Assembly: GCA_946902985.2 (NCBI GenBank)
Contig: OX336397.1
Span: 151,211,890 to 151,275,889 of the forward strand
Source of the DNA: Meconema thalassinum
Lineage: Eukaryota > Arthropoda > Insecta > Orthoptera > Tettigoniidae
DNA length: 64,000 nucleotides
Direction: 5' to 3'
Within the stretch, counting starts at the first letter, position 1. Every line of letters starts with the position of its first letter. Below, piece by piece: positions 30,724-41,489 of the stretch. Under the pieces are notes generated by a model. The model ran no database searches. It had not been told where the DNA came from and saw nothing but the letters and a program-made list of their open reading frames with translations. Made by a program: the position numbers and the translations under genes.

Positions 30724-33721
30724 GTGGAAGCGGGGAAACTGGTAGAAGAAGCCAAACGTGAGGTTTGGCATTCACATCTTTTGAAGTCAAATTTAACGGA
30801 GTGCAACAATGGTATTTCGGATTTGTCTAGCAATAATAATAATAACAATTTTGATAATAATAATGTAAATAAATCACCAACACAAGCTTGCAAAAGTAAC
30901 AAATTTAAAATTTACCACCAGAATGTCCAGTCTCTTTATAATAAAATTGATTACATAAATCTAATGCTTAAAAATGAACTTAAAGACATCTCAGCACTAT
31001 GTATTTCAGAACATTGGCTGAAAGAGGAACAACTTGAATTAATTCAATTCCCAGGGTTTATACAAGCTAGTAAATACTCTAGATCTAATATTAGCCATGG
31101 TGGTACTTGCATCTCCTTAAGAAATAATTTAGATCATGAACAGATAACAGCTTATGATTATCTAATTATGGAACAGGATTTTGAATTCTCTGCCGTAAAA
31201 ATTCAGCAGTTTAAGTTAATAATTGTATGCGTATACCGTTCTCAGTCAGGAAAGTTTCCTCTATTTATAGATAAATTAGAATTGTTACTCAATAACATGA
31301 GCAAAGTAAATTTCGATATAATAATTTGTGGGGATGTAAATGTGGACTTCTTAAAACTTGATAGAAATTGTGAATTATTAACACAGTTACTAATTTCCTA
31401 TGGACTGAAACCTACAGTAAATACACCAACAAGAATAACAAAATTTAGTAAAACCACTCCTGATCAAATTTTTATAAATACAGATAAATATCACCATTCA
31501 ATAGAAGTCTATTGTCCGGGTTTTAGTGACCACCACGGACAAATACTGAGTTTTGAAGTATCCGAAGTAATCAATAATAATTATAATGGAGTAAAATCAA
31601 AGTGCAGGTCATTCACTGAATCAAATGTTACATATTTCAATGACTTATTAAATAAGGAAACATGGTCAGAAATTTATGAACTAGAAAATGTAAATGATAA
31701 ATTTAATGCATTTAACAGTACCCTAAAACACTATTTTGAAATAGCATTCCCCTTTAAACGAAGAACTGTTCAAAATAACAAAACTAGCAATTGGATAACA
31801 ACAGGGATTATAAATTCATGTCAAAGAAAGAAATTTCTACACAAATTATATAAACAATACCACACAACACCTGAATTCAATTTATACTACAAAAAATACA
31901 CTAGCATATTAAATAAGGTAATAAGACTAGCAAAGAAAATGCATAATGATAATTTTATTTCCCAATCATCTAATAAAAACAGGGCTATGTGGTCCGTGAT
32001 AAAGAAAGAAACAGGAAAATCTGCTAAAATACAAAGGAACATTACACTGACCAGAAATAATAAAGTGATTAATAATCCAGAGGAAATAGCAAACACTTTT
32101 AATGACTATTTTCTGGAAATTCCACAAAAATTAATAAATAAATCACAGGTAAATACACTAAATTCTAATAATAAAATAAATATATGCAGTGATTCTTTAT
32201 TTATAAATCATGTCACAAGTGAAGAGGTAAGAATAGTTATAAAAGAGCTAAAAATAAATTCTGTGCTGGCATTGATGGCATCCCTGATGCAATTTTAAAG
32301 AAATGTGCAGAAAATATAATAAATCCACATGCGCACTTATTAAACAGTTCAATTCTCTCAGGAACTTACCCGGATATTTTGAAGTTATCAAAAGTAATTC
32401 CAGTGCACAAAAACGGTTCAAAAGATGAATTAGATAACTATCGTCCTATTACCTTACCAACTGGTATTGCAAAAATTGTGGAAAAAATTATGTATAAGAG
32501 ACTGATAAGTTTCATAGAAGAAAAAAAAAATATTATCAAACTCACAACATGGATTTAGAACGGAAAAATCTACACAGACTGCAATTTACGAATGTAGTAA
32601 TAGTATACTGAAATTAATTGACAATAAGGAACATGTAACTGGCCTATTCTTGGATTTATCGAAAGCATTTGATGTTGTTGACCATAAAATCCTCCTTACC
32701 AAACTAAATCAATATGGTGTTAGAGGTCTAGCTAATAAATGGATAGTCTTACTTAACAAGGCGTAAACAAATAGTAAGCTTGAGACACAAGGATGATGGA
32801 ACCAAATTACTTAATGAAACATTGTCCAATGAGGGAATTATTGAATTTGGAGTACCCCAGGGATCGGTTTTGGGCCCACTACTCTTTCTTCTATATACCA
32901 ATGATATAACACAGAACGTTCATTCACATAAGGAAATTTTGTTTGCGGACGATACAACACTCGTAATAAAAGGTGAAACTAAACAGGTCATACAGCAGTC
33001 TGCGGACTCCGTTACAGGAGAGTTAACCAAATGGTCACAAGATAATCGCCTCATAATAAACTATAAAAAGACAGTATGTCTAAATTTCCACACTATACAG
33101 AATAGGAATCCTGCGATGCCCAATATAACATTAAATGGTCATCAAATAGAAAATAAATCAGAAACAAAGTTTTTAGGACTATGGATACAACAAGACTTGA
33201 AATGGAATAAACATATACAATATCTGAATACTAAACTGAACTCGAAGTGCTTTGCGTTACGTATTTTGAAAACCTGCACTAGCATGCACACATTAAGAAA
33301 TACTTATTTTGCTTATTTCCATTCATACTTAAGATATGGGATCATATTTTGGGGTATGTCGCCAGATGTACTAAGCACGTTTAGGATACAAAAGAGGGCG
33401 ATTAGAATTATGGCAAATGTAAACTCTAGAGAATCATGTAGACCTCTGTTTAAAGATTTAAACATTCTCCCACTGCCCTGCATATATATCTTTGAAAGTA
33501 TTATGTTTTTTAAAAAGAATTTAATGAATAAAGATGTTTTTCTTAAAACAAACAATGATGTTCATAGGCATAACACAAGACAAAATCAAAACATTCATAT
33601 TTCACACACACACACAAGCATATATCAAAAAGAAACATTTCACACTGGAGTTAAATTATACAATAAACTACCCCAGTATATAAAACTGGCCCCAAAAATA
33701 AAACCTTTGATAGAATGTTGA
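30724..33721 (+). pseudogene. LINE ORF2: apurinic-type endonuclease plus reverse transcriptase, frameshifted
   Basis: 30724-32298 is open: an N-rich leader, then an endonuclease with YHQNVQSLYNK, ISEHWLKEE, VYRSQSGK, ICGDVNVD and FSDHHG, all catalytic landmarks of the EEP fold. The RT begins near 32262 after a frameshift (AGIDGIPDAILKK), shifts again in the A10 run at 32521-32530, and again near 32742. Motif A reads FLDLSKAFDVVDH. 32780-33721 holds motif B (GVPQGSVLGPLLF) and motif C (FADDTTL), then the thumb and C-terminal region. The nick-and-copy machinery is therefore complete in content but not translatable. Homopolymer errors could account for one of the shifts. Confidence 0.78.
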
Positions 33722-34086
33722 AAGCTTATCTGCAGTGCCATTGTTTTTACTCAGTGGTTGAATATTTTACCGTATAGGAGTGATGGAATCTATAACTATA
33801 TTTTACTTTTTTAATTTAATTTTAATACCTAGCTGTATGTTGTTGTACTTATAGAATTAAGTTTTCATATTATGATTATAGAGTAAGGTGTAAATAGTTG
33901 TGCAATAAGATTGTATCTATTAAGATTTGCTATTATAATAAGTTATAAATAGTTATAATCTTAGTAATATATACCTGTTGGTTCTTTTATTTTATGCATG
34001 TAAATTCTGACGTGTCCTATATCAAAAATGTATTGAATGCATGTATTTGATCAAATGGAATTAATAAAAATCTATCTATCTATCTA

Positions 34087-34559
34087 AGGGAGAAATGTTG
34101 TGTTTGTTTTGAAGTGGGTTTCTTGTAATCCGATGCGGAAGTACTGTTATGTAATTTCTGAAACTCATTGTATCCAGTTACTACCAAATTCTTAGTACTC
34201 GTGAGTAACGTAAGTTAACTTACACGTTGATTGCTTTGTAATGTACTTAAGTGGAATTAATTCCGCCTGCCCCATCGTATTGTGCTGAGGTTTGTGTGTA
34301 ACCTATTTAGGAATAAAGAAGCCAATAAAGGACGCTTCAATTCAGTGGCTTCTACCTGTAATTCATCATTCAGTAGCAATGATAGACATTCAAAGTTTAC
34401 TCGATATTATACTCTATCGTATATCTTATAAACTCGAGCGTGATGGTCGAATAAGTTTTTCCGTTAACCTCTTCTTCTCACTGTGCACCAGATGGCTTAT
34501 ATTCTTATTACTAATAGCCTTACTTGAATACCGTACTGAAATTACCTGATGTGTTATAC
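34087..34559. other. Unassigned spacer
   Basis: No supported gene. The 85-aa plus ORF (34292-34549) shows hydrophobic runs but no family signature. Confidence 0.35.
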
Positions 34560-35290
34560 AGGGTTATTCACCTAAGATGATACGGTCCACGGAAATAACT
34601 TTTAAACCATTAAAGATATCGGTATTCTGTTTTCATATTCGTAAATAATACCCAGGGCCTTGGAAAATGATGTGCTACTTATTCTCTTGGGGTGAGTAAT
34701 AACCGACATATTATTGTCATTTAGACTTTCACGGCCCGTGTTATTATTCATAATGTTGAATTTTGGGCTTATGCCGTGTTTTATTATACTAATATTCGAC
34801 GCGTTTCGAAAGAAACCATGTCTTTCATCGTCAGGAATAATCTGGAATACGACAATGTTGCTAAGAGAAAGCAACGAAGAACATATAGAAGGTGCCCAAA
34901 GATGGACGCCATTATAGCCCCATGTTAGGGACAACGGAAAGCAGCAGTGAATTACTTTCTCAGGGTTCTGATAATAGGTAGCCAGGATTCACAGAGATTG
35001 TAGCCGGTGTCGCGGTTGAAATTATCTGGGTGTTTACGTATTTCAACCGCCTCCCTGATGATTCTGGGACAATATTGCTTTATACGGGCAAGAACATCCA
35101 CTCCTTGGAACATGACATCATGGCCAGGTGTTAAAGCATGATCGGCAACAGCTGATTTATCAGGTTGAATGAGCCTGATACATCTATTATGTTCCTTAAT
35201 GCGAGTGCATATTGTTCTCGAAGTCTGCCCGATGTAAACCTTGCCACAAGTACAGGGAACTCTGTAGACAACCGGGTAATTTCAGATTAC
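34560..35290 (-). mobile_element. Penelope-like element remnant with GIY-YIG endonuclease domain
   Basis: The minus strand from 35272 to the stop at 34952-34954 reads without ATG. It contains VVYRVPCTCGKVYIGQTSR, then RIKEHNR, KSAVADH, GHDVMF, REAVEIRKHPDNFNRDTGY and a final SWLP. The Y-R-V...V-Y-I-G pair is the GIY-YIG motif. A CTCGKVYIG block with an upstream Cys pair and the downstream REA-EI-KH-NFNRD-GY block match the nuclease tail of Penelope-like elements as I know them. The 107-residue domain is intact but 5'-truncated: an in-frame TGA lies four codons upstream of the first valine. 34560-34950 is presumed 3' UTR. Confidence 0.72.
34952..35272 (-). pseudogene. GIY-YIG nuclease domain (fragment, no start codon)
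   Basis: About 106 codons, ending in a genuine stop after RTLRK. The conserved Arg of the fold (in GQTSR...TRIKEH) and the Glu in REAVEI are present. With no start codon and no upstream RT it can only be a leftover of a larger Penelope-like polyprotein, or an exon if spliced, for which there is no evidence. Confidence 0.7.
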
Positions 35291-35369
35291 AAAATGACAC
35301 TATATTACTTTCGCTCAGACGCAAATACTTATAAGATGGCAGTTGACAATTGGTTGATTTTATAAAGGA

Positions 35370-35881
35370 CTAGCTATAGTACCCGTGCTTCGCTACTGGT
35401 CATAAATAAATTGAAATGTGAAGGTGACAGTTAAAACGGGGATAGGCGAAGTACTGTGCGGGGGGAGAGTTAGGTTGGAATATTTTGTCCAGCTACACCG
35501 CTTGGCATTGACCGTGTTTTATAGCACAACATTACGTTTTACTCGCTAACAATTGGAGATACATGAAAAATGAGACGGGCCATTCTGGTAGAATTTTAAA
35601 TTTTTAACCTAGTATATGCCATCAAAAGTTCACTATTTCCTAGCGTTCTCTTTTTATTTGAAATTGAAATACGAATATTTGAAACCAAAGGGTGTAGAGA
35701 CGTCACTTAAATGATCGCCATCTTTAAATAGTGCAAAGTATTGAAATCAAAAGTAGCCTATATATTAACCAGGTAAATCAGCTACTTCCATGTAAAATTT
35801 CATGTAAATCGGACCAGTGGTTCTTTGGTGATCGAGTAATACACAGACACATGCCATCTCATTTTTATATATCAGTATAGA
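35370..35881 (-). mobile_element. Non-autonomous Helitron, complete (512 bp)
   Basis: On the minus strand the element starts A|TCTATACTGATATATAAAAA (5' TC) and ends with a hairpin CCAGT-AGCGAAGC-ACGGG (one mismatch), then TACTATAGCTAG|T. The 5' TC, the 3' CTRR, the GC-rich hairpin just before it and the insertion between A and T are all present. The interior has no ORF, so it is non-autonomous and would use a rolling-circle RepHel protein from elsewhere. Confidence 0.75.
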
Positions 35882-36067
35882 TGTAGTTTTTTGATGTACG
35901 AAAAACGTACGATATTATTTACTTAGTAATTTGAAAGTACCAATGTTTAAGTACAAAAGGATCCTGGTCATGGCTTCTGATAATTACTATGAGAATTATT
36001 GGTGACGGCAGTTACCTGTAGATTTGCTACGGTGCTGGTTCTGTTGAGGGCAGTGAAGGAGGTAATG

Positions 36068-36164
36068 AAAATGAAAATCCACAGCCTGCTTCCAGTCTCC
36101 GACCGGGTCAGGAATGGAATGAATGGAGCCCCCATCTAGCGGCGAGGATATGAACTGTGCCGGC
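36068..36164 (-). mobile_element. 5'-truncated SINE with a 14-bp target duplication
   Basis: The 97-bp insert AAATGAAAATCCACAGCCTG...GAACTGTGCCGGC is flanked by perfect TGAAGGAGGTAATG repeats (36054-36067 and 36165-36178). The precise duplication proves a retroposition event. The family is one I recall as abundant in polyneopteran genomes. The AAATGAAAATCC end is the 3' end, so the promoter-bearing head is missing. Confidence 0.75.
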
Positions 36165-36631
36165 TGAAGGAGGTAATGTTCTGTACAAATCATTTACTCA
36201 AATAGTCATCTTTTTGACGTATGGAGTGTACAGGGAGCTGCCGTAGTACCTCTAAACTGAACCCAACGTCTTAAGTAGAAAAGAGGACGTGTTCATGGCG
36301 TGGTTAATCATTTTGGGTTACTGACTGTTTCATTTTGGTTGCTACAAATTATTCTGGTTCTGTCAGTCTTAGTCTAGTCTTATCACAGTTACTGTATTCC
36401 TGATTTGTAATATAAAAGATAGCCGGTACAGGTTAACACTGTCAACAATTAAAAGAAGTAGGATTAATAAAACATAAAAATAAAAGTAATAGAACACTCC
36501 TTAACGGAGAGTATAACACTACAATACAATATATTGCGCGTGATACCTTCCGTCATAAGGTAAAGATTCAAAATCTCCCGTAACAGAAGCGGCATCAAGA
36601 GTATGAAATTAGACCCAAAATGTCACTTTTA

Positions 36632-37003
36632 GACGACCACGTGGATTAGCGGCTAACATTCTCGGCTGTAGCCTTAGAGGTACGAGTTTGAATCCGGCTC
36701 TGCCAAGAAATTTTAATTCTGGTCTGAGAGCTGGAAGGGGGTACACTGCGCCTCCCATGGAAAAACTTGCAAGATGTTTTCCGTGGTTTCCCACTTCTAC
36801 TCGAAGCAAATACCGGGATAGTTTCTAACTGAAGGCAACAGCAACCTCCTTTTTAATCCTCACCTGAATTACAAATACACACACTACTACAGCCATCACA
36901 GTAACTCAGGTTATCAGAAAAAATTCACACACACTTATGTTCATGCGGCTACATGGTCATGATGTCGCCAAGCCTCTAAATCAATCAACAATAACATAAT
37001 CAT
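36632..37003 (+). mobile_element. tRNA-derived SINE, full head
   Basis: The head GTGGATTAGCGGCTAACATT (A-box) plus ACGAGTTTGAATCCGGCTCTGCC (B-box) is a tRNA-like pol III promoter. A ~300-bp body follows, ending GCGGCTACATGGTCATGATG..GCCTCTAAATCAATCAACAAT. A related tail occurs at 53478-53530. Right end approximate. Confidence 0.65.
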
Positions 37004-37149
37004 TTAAGCTCATTTAATCTTAATAAGTTTTGTGATGATATCTATAGCCGTTGTTACGTTAGGCCGCATGCAGGTTTTTTTTTTAAATTTAATTCCCTCC
37101 GTCGACCCCTGTTAATCAAAATTTTAAAAACTACGTATTCAGATTTTTT

Positions 37150-37405
37150 TTGTCGTTCAGATTCCTAATGTTCTTTTCGTGGTTTGGATGGAAAATGGAG
37201 GCCCATGGCGTGGTGTTTACGCCTTGTGCTACTGTAGTTACGGAGAAAATGGAGTAGCATGGCCCCTTACAGAGAGAGGTGGAAACCTGTTGATCACTTC
37301 TTGAGGTACTGTTACCTTTGAGAAAATTGAGTGGCATGTCCTCTTACCGAGATAGATGGAAACTTGGTGGACCCGTCTTATGCTACTGTTGCAATGGAGA
37401 TGGCC
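37150..37405 (+). repeat. 77-bp tandem array, about three units
   Basis: TGCTACTGTAGTTACGGAGA-AAATGGAGTAGCATG-CCTTACAGAGAG-GGTGGAAACCTG repeats with anchors at 37225, 37302 and 37379. Units are ~75 percent alike by eye. No gene. Confidence 0.65.
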
Positions 37406-37639
37406 GGCCTTGCCATAACTTCATAAGTTAATTTTCTGACTATTAGCTTTTGCTCGAGTGCAAATAGGCCGATATCAGAAGAATGAGAAAGACAATCGAA
37501 AATTCATGTAGCCAGCGGTTTCTTCTGGGTCCTAAACTATGTGTATGCAAAATTTGGTTGAGATAGGTTGTGCATTTATTAGTGTAACATGAACGAACAA
37601 ACACATCGCTAGTTACTTAGTGTTCAGTTGCCCGTTCTC

Positions 37640-38660
37640 ATAAGTACATGGGTCCTATCCCAGGGGTAACTGAACAGGCAACCCGCAATACATCCAGGGT
37701 CAAGGCCGTGCGTACTCCCGAAGAAAAACATGTGAGGGCTCAAAGGAAAGGGTTCCATCTCTTCTATGGGATAAGTCTATTTCCCCCTAAGATAAAAATT
37801 ACCCCCATCCTCGGCGAAATTAAGGATATTTTCCTGCGCATGCGCACTAAAGGTTCTTCTGAAATGGCGGGCTTTCCAATTGTTATGGTAAATTACTCCA
37901 TACCCCCTTCTCTACCCCCTACCACCTTCCCCCACAACCCCCATCCCCAGGATGCCCTAAAATTCCAAACAGGTTTTTCCTAATTTAATTAGATTTAACA
38001 CAAAAGTCTACCATTGCTTCCACGTACATTCGCCGAGCTCATCTCTGTTGACTTCCCTTGGTCAGTTTCTGTTCTGTTGCTGCTTATTTATTGATTTCTT
38101 TAATATGAATCCATAGGTTTTTCCTAATTTAATTAGATTTAACTCAAAAGTCCACCATTGCTTCCACGTACATTCGCCGAGCTCATCTCTGTTGACTTCC
38201 CTTGGTCAGTTTCTGTTCTGTTGCTGCTTATTTATTGATTTCTTTAATATGAATCCATAACTATTTATTGGTGATCGATTATTGACCAACTACAAAGTCA
38301 TCGACTCGAGATTTCCGCAGATAGTGGATATCACCCAAACGCGTAATCGGGGAAAATCATGTGAGGGCTCAAACAAAAGGTCATCTTTCCCCCTATCCAT
38401 AGGACACGTAATTTCCAATACCAATATTTTCAAGGTTAGGTGAGGTTCGGAGTGGTTTCCACTAAGTCATGTAACGTGACACCTAGACGCGCGCGACAGG
38501 ATAGCCCGAGCGGTCGATCCAACATGATTGATAAATTTACATTTTATTTATTTATTTAATTTCTATTTGTCTAGTATTTAATTTTTATTTATTGATTATT
38601 ATTATTATTTAATAATTATATATTATTTAATATATAATTTATTTATTTCTTCTTGACGTT
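37640..38660 (+). repeat. Dispersed repeat family A, copy 1, with an internal 144-bp duplication
   Basis: A composite of a pyrimidine-rich CCCCTTCTCTACCCCCTACC block, the phrase TTTAATTAGATTTAACAC followed by CCATTGCTTCCACGTACATTCGCCG, a TATTTATTTATT-rich part, and GAGCGGTCGATCCAACATG. It recurs at 40740-41480, partly at 47130-47480, and inverted at 63785-64000. In this copy a 144-bp segment is tandemly duplicated (37971-38114 and 38115-38258) with very few differences. The ORF at 37648-37983 is not supported. Nature unknown; no transposase or termini recognised. Confidence 0.6.
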
Positions 38661-38889
38661 TCGGCCAGCTATGGACCACGTTAATTCAATTGCCCTCTTC
38701 CTCGAACTTAATCATTCGCCCAGTAACGCCTCATGTGTTCTGGGTGCTGCTGTTTCCTGGAAACTCAGGTGTTCTTTTAGTTTCATCTTAAGGGGCGTAC
38801 GCATCTGAATATCGTTGTATACAATTCCCACTTGTTTTAAATCCTTTTTCTACCTATCCGAACCACGCTCGCTTGTTTTTTTAACCAAG

Positions 38890-40680
38890 AAAGTAAGTAA
38901 AGATTTTGTTTGACACTCACATTGGACTGAGTCTTGTTAAATGACCATAGAACACAATCCTCCTCTTTCTTATCATGTCAATGATTTTGGTAACATGAGT
39001 GTACAGTTCATGGTCTTGCCTCCGTCTGGAATCACCGTTTTCCTGGGCCCAAGATTTCCGTAAGATCTTCTTTTCTTTGGGTTCAAGTTTTTCCATAAGA
39101 CCTTTTCTGTGCATCGTAAGGCACTCGGCAGCATATAAGGCTTCCGGTTGGATGACTGCAGTAATGTAGAAGCTTGGCATTAGGGATAATGATTTCTTGT
39201 TATAGATTCCCTTGTAACTGCTATGCAGTTTCTATTTTTGTCATTCGTGATGTGAATGCCTCCTTCTCAGAGATATTAGGCACTACCCATTCACCTAGGT
39301 ATTTGAACTTTCCTGTCCGCTTGATCTTTCCCCTTGCAATGGCTAGTTCTCTTCCTGCCAGCTTTACATTACTTATAAACTTGTTTTCTCGAAGGAGATG
39401 TTGAAGCCTGCCTTTGCTGCCTGTGTCTGGTGTGCACTGATTTGTTCTATGACTGTACTCATTGAATGAGCAAAAAATGCGAGTTCGTCCGCGAACACTA
39501 GACAATCAACTATAAGATTCATGTTTTTGTATCCCAGTATCACCCCATTTTCAACTCCTTTGTTGCTCAATTCTCTCCGCCTCTCACGGATGAATTTGTG
39601 AAACACGCCATTGAAGAGCAAAGTTCCATCCCCCTTAACCTGGTCCTGATGTCAAAGGCGTCGGAAATTTCTCCCCGGAAGTGTACCTTGGACGTAGTGT
39701 TGGTTAAGGTCTCTGGGATGATTGCCGTTGTTTTGTTGTCCAATCCTAGTTCTTCTAAGATTCCAAATGGAGTGAATCGTTCAACAGAGTCATATGCTTT
39801 CGCGAAATCAACGAAGATCGCAAATTATTGTTTGTTTCTATGCTTGAGATATGAAAGTATCGATTTAAGATTCAGAATCTGTTCAGCACAGGAACGTTCC
39901 TTCCTAAAACCTCCTTGGTAGTCTCCCAGTATTGGATCCTGTTGTTGTTTTACTCTATCCAGGAGAGCATTGGAGAGGATCATGTAGCTTATTTGGAGAA
40001 CCGAGATACCACGGTAGTTTTTTCCACCCATTCTGTCACATTCCTTATGAATAGCGTGAATAAGGGCTTAGGTGCAGCCCGCAGGAAGTTTCTCTGTTTC
40101 CCAAATATCGCCCAGTATCTTAGTTAACTTGTCAATTGCCTTGTCTCCAGCATATTTCCATAGTTCAGATGTTATCAAGTCTTCACCCAATGCCTTATTG
40201 TTTATCAATGACTGTATGATCTGTTCGAATTCATATTTTGTCTGTGGAAGTGAATCTGCGTGAACGTGTGCATTTTCTTCGAAATGAAATGTGGATTCTG
40301 AGGCTTCTCAGTTGAGGAGTGTTGCAAAGTATTTAGCCAGGATTAGGCAGTTGTCATTGTCATTGTGAGCAATTTTTCCGTCGGGATCTTTGAAGTGTAG
40401 GTTTGGTGAAGTGTATTTATTGAGATTCTGTTTGAAAATTCTGTTGACGTTTCGAGTGTTGTTCTTCTGAACATCTTGCTGAATCCGTACTAGGCGATTC
40501 TTGTCTAAGGCACGTTTTACCCCACGTATAATTTTTGCTGAGTTTTTTCTTGTATCTAGGAACTTCTCCTAGTTATCCGCGTCCCTAAATAAGTTCCATT
40601 TATGCCAGGCAAGTTGTCTTTCCCTTATTACCATATCACACTCACTGGTCTACCAGGCATGCTTCACTCACTCAGCACAA
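38890..40680 (-). mobile_element. Decayed RTE-like LINE, RT part
   Basis: Minus-strand fragments in order: a linker (IQSLINNKALGEDLITSELW near 40210), KNYRGISVLQISYMILSNAL and YQGGFRKERSC (40031-39825), a GDGTLLFNGVF motif B remnant in shifted frames near 39620, and FADELAFF as a motif C remnant (YADD to FADE, in 39621-39373). After that come FKYLGEWV and a C-terminal region to 38917. NYRGIS...YQ-GFRKGRS-type blocks are characteristic of RTE-like RTs. At least four frame breaks; the endonuclease is missing, so it is 5'-truncated. Confidence 0.68.
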
Positions 40681-40739
40681 TCCTCCTTTGACTGGCTGTG
40701 TGTTGTCTGCTACGATAACAACCATTGGCATGCGGAAAT

Positions 40740-41480
40740 CCGATACATTTAAGTTTGGAATAGGCGGACCGCGCATGCGTACTTCAATGGCCACCTCATC
40801 CCATCGCATCGTGTTGAACTGCCATCTCCTGGTGCGATGCCAATAGATGCCTGCATAGCCCCTTCTCTACTTCCTACCCCCTCACCCTAACATCCCCACC
40901 CCTATAATTCTCTACAATTCCAAACAGAGTTTTCCAAATATAATTAGATTTAACACTTGTCCACCATTGCTTCACTTACTTTCGCCGGGCTCATCCATGT
41001 TGACCTCCGTTGGTCAGTTTTTGTTCTTTTCCTAATTATTCATCGATTTATTTATTATTTAATATTTATTTATTATTATTTCTTGATTATTGATTTATCG
41101 ATTAATGAACAACTACAAACTCATCGCCCCCAGTTTTCCGAAAATAGTGGATATCACCCAAATGCGTAATCGGAGAAAAACGCGTGAAAGGCTTAAACGT
41201 AATGTCTCCATCCCCTCTATCCATTTTCAAATTTCCAAGTGTAGATGAGGTTCGGAGTGGTTTCCGCAAAGTCATGTAACATGACACCTAGCGGCCCCGA
41301 TAGGATAGCTCGAGCGGTCGATACAACATGGCCGATTGATGCTGATTTTTACTATTCTTTTATTTATTTGTGTAATTTTTATTTATTTAGTATTTCATGT
41401 TTATTATTTAATTATTATTTATTTAATATTTGTTATTTTTTTATTTATTTAATATTTATCTTCATTCTTTATTAGGAATA
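40740..41480 (+). repeat. Dispersed repeat family A, copy 2
   Basis: Aligns by eye with 37830-38600 in the same order: pyrimidine-rich block, TTAGATTTAACAC, CCACCATTGCTTC, CATGTAACATGACACCTAGC and GAGCGGTCGATACAACATGG. It lies directly after the LINE remnant, so copies 1 and 2 flank that LINE in direct orientation. Confidence 0.6.
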
Positions 41481-41489
41481 TTCTACAAT

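Larger units (their letters stand above)
29316..34086 (+). mobile_element. CR1/L2-like non-LTR retrotransposon, near full length but frameshifted
   Basis: A 5' leader, an ORF1 with an SGNH-esterase-like domain, an ORF2 with endonuclease and reverse transcriptase, and a 3' UTR ending in a short (ATCT) microsatellite tail at 34070-34086. An esterase ORF1 and a microsatellite tail are features of the CR1/L2 group. ORF1 has a stop inside the esterase, and ORF2 carries at least three frameshifts, so the copy is dead. The left boundary is approximate; no target duplication was identified. Confidence 0.75.
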
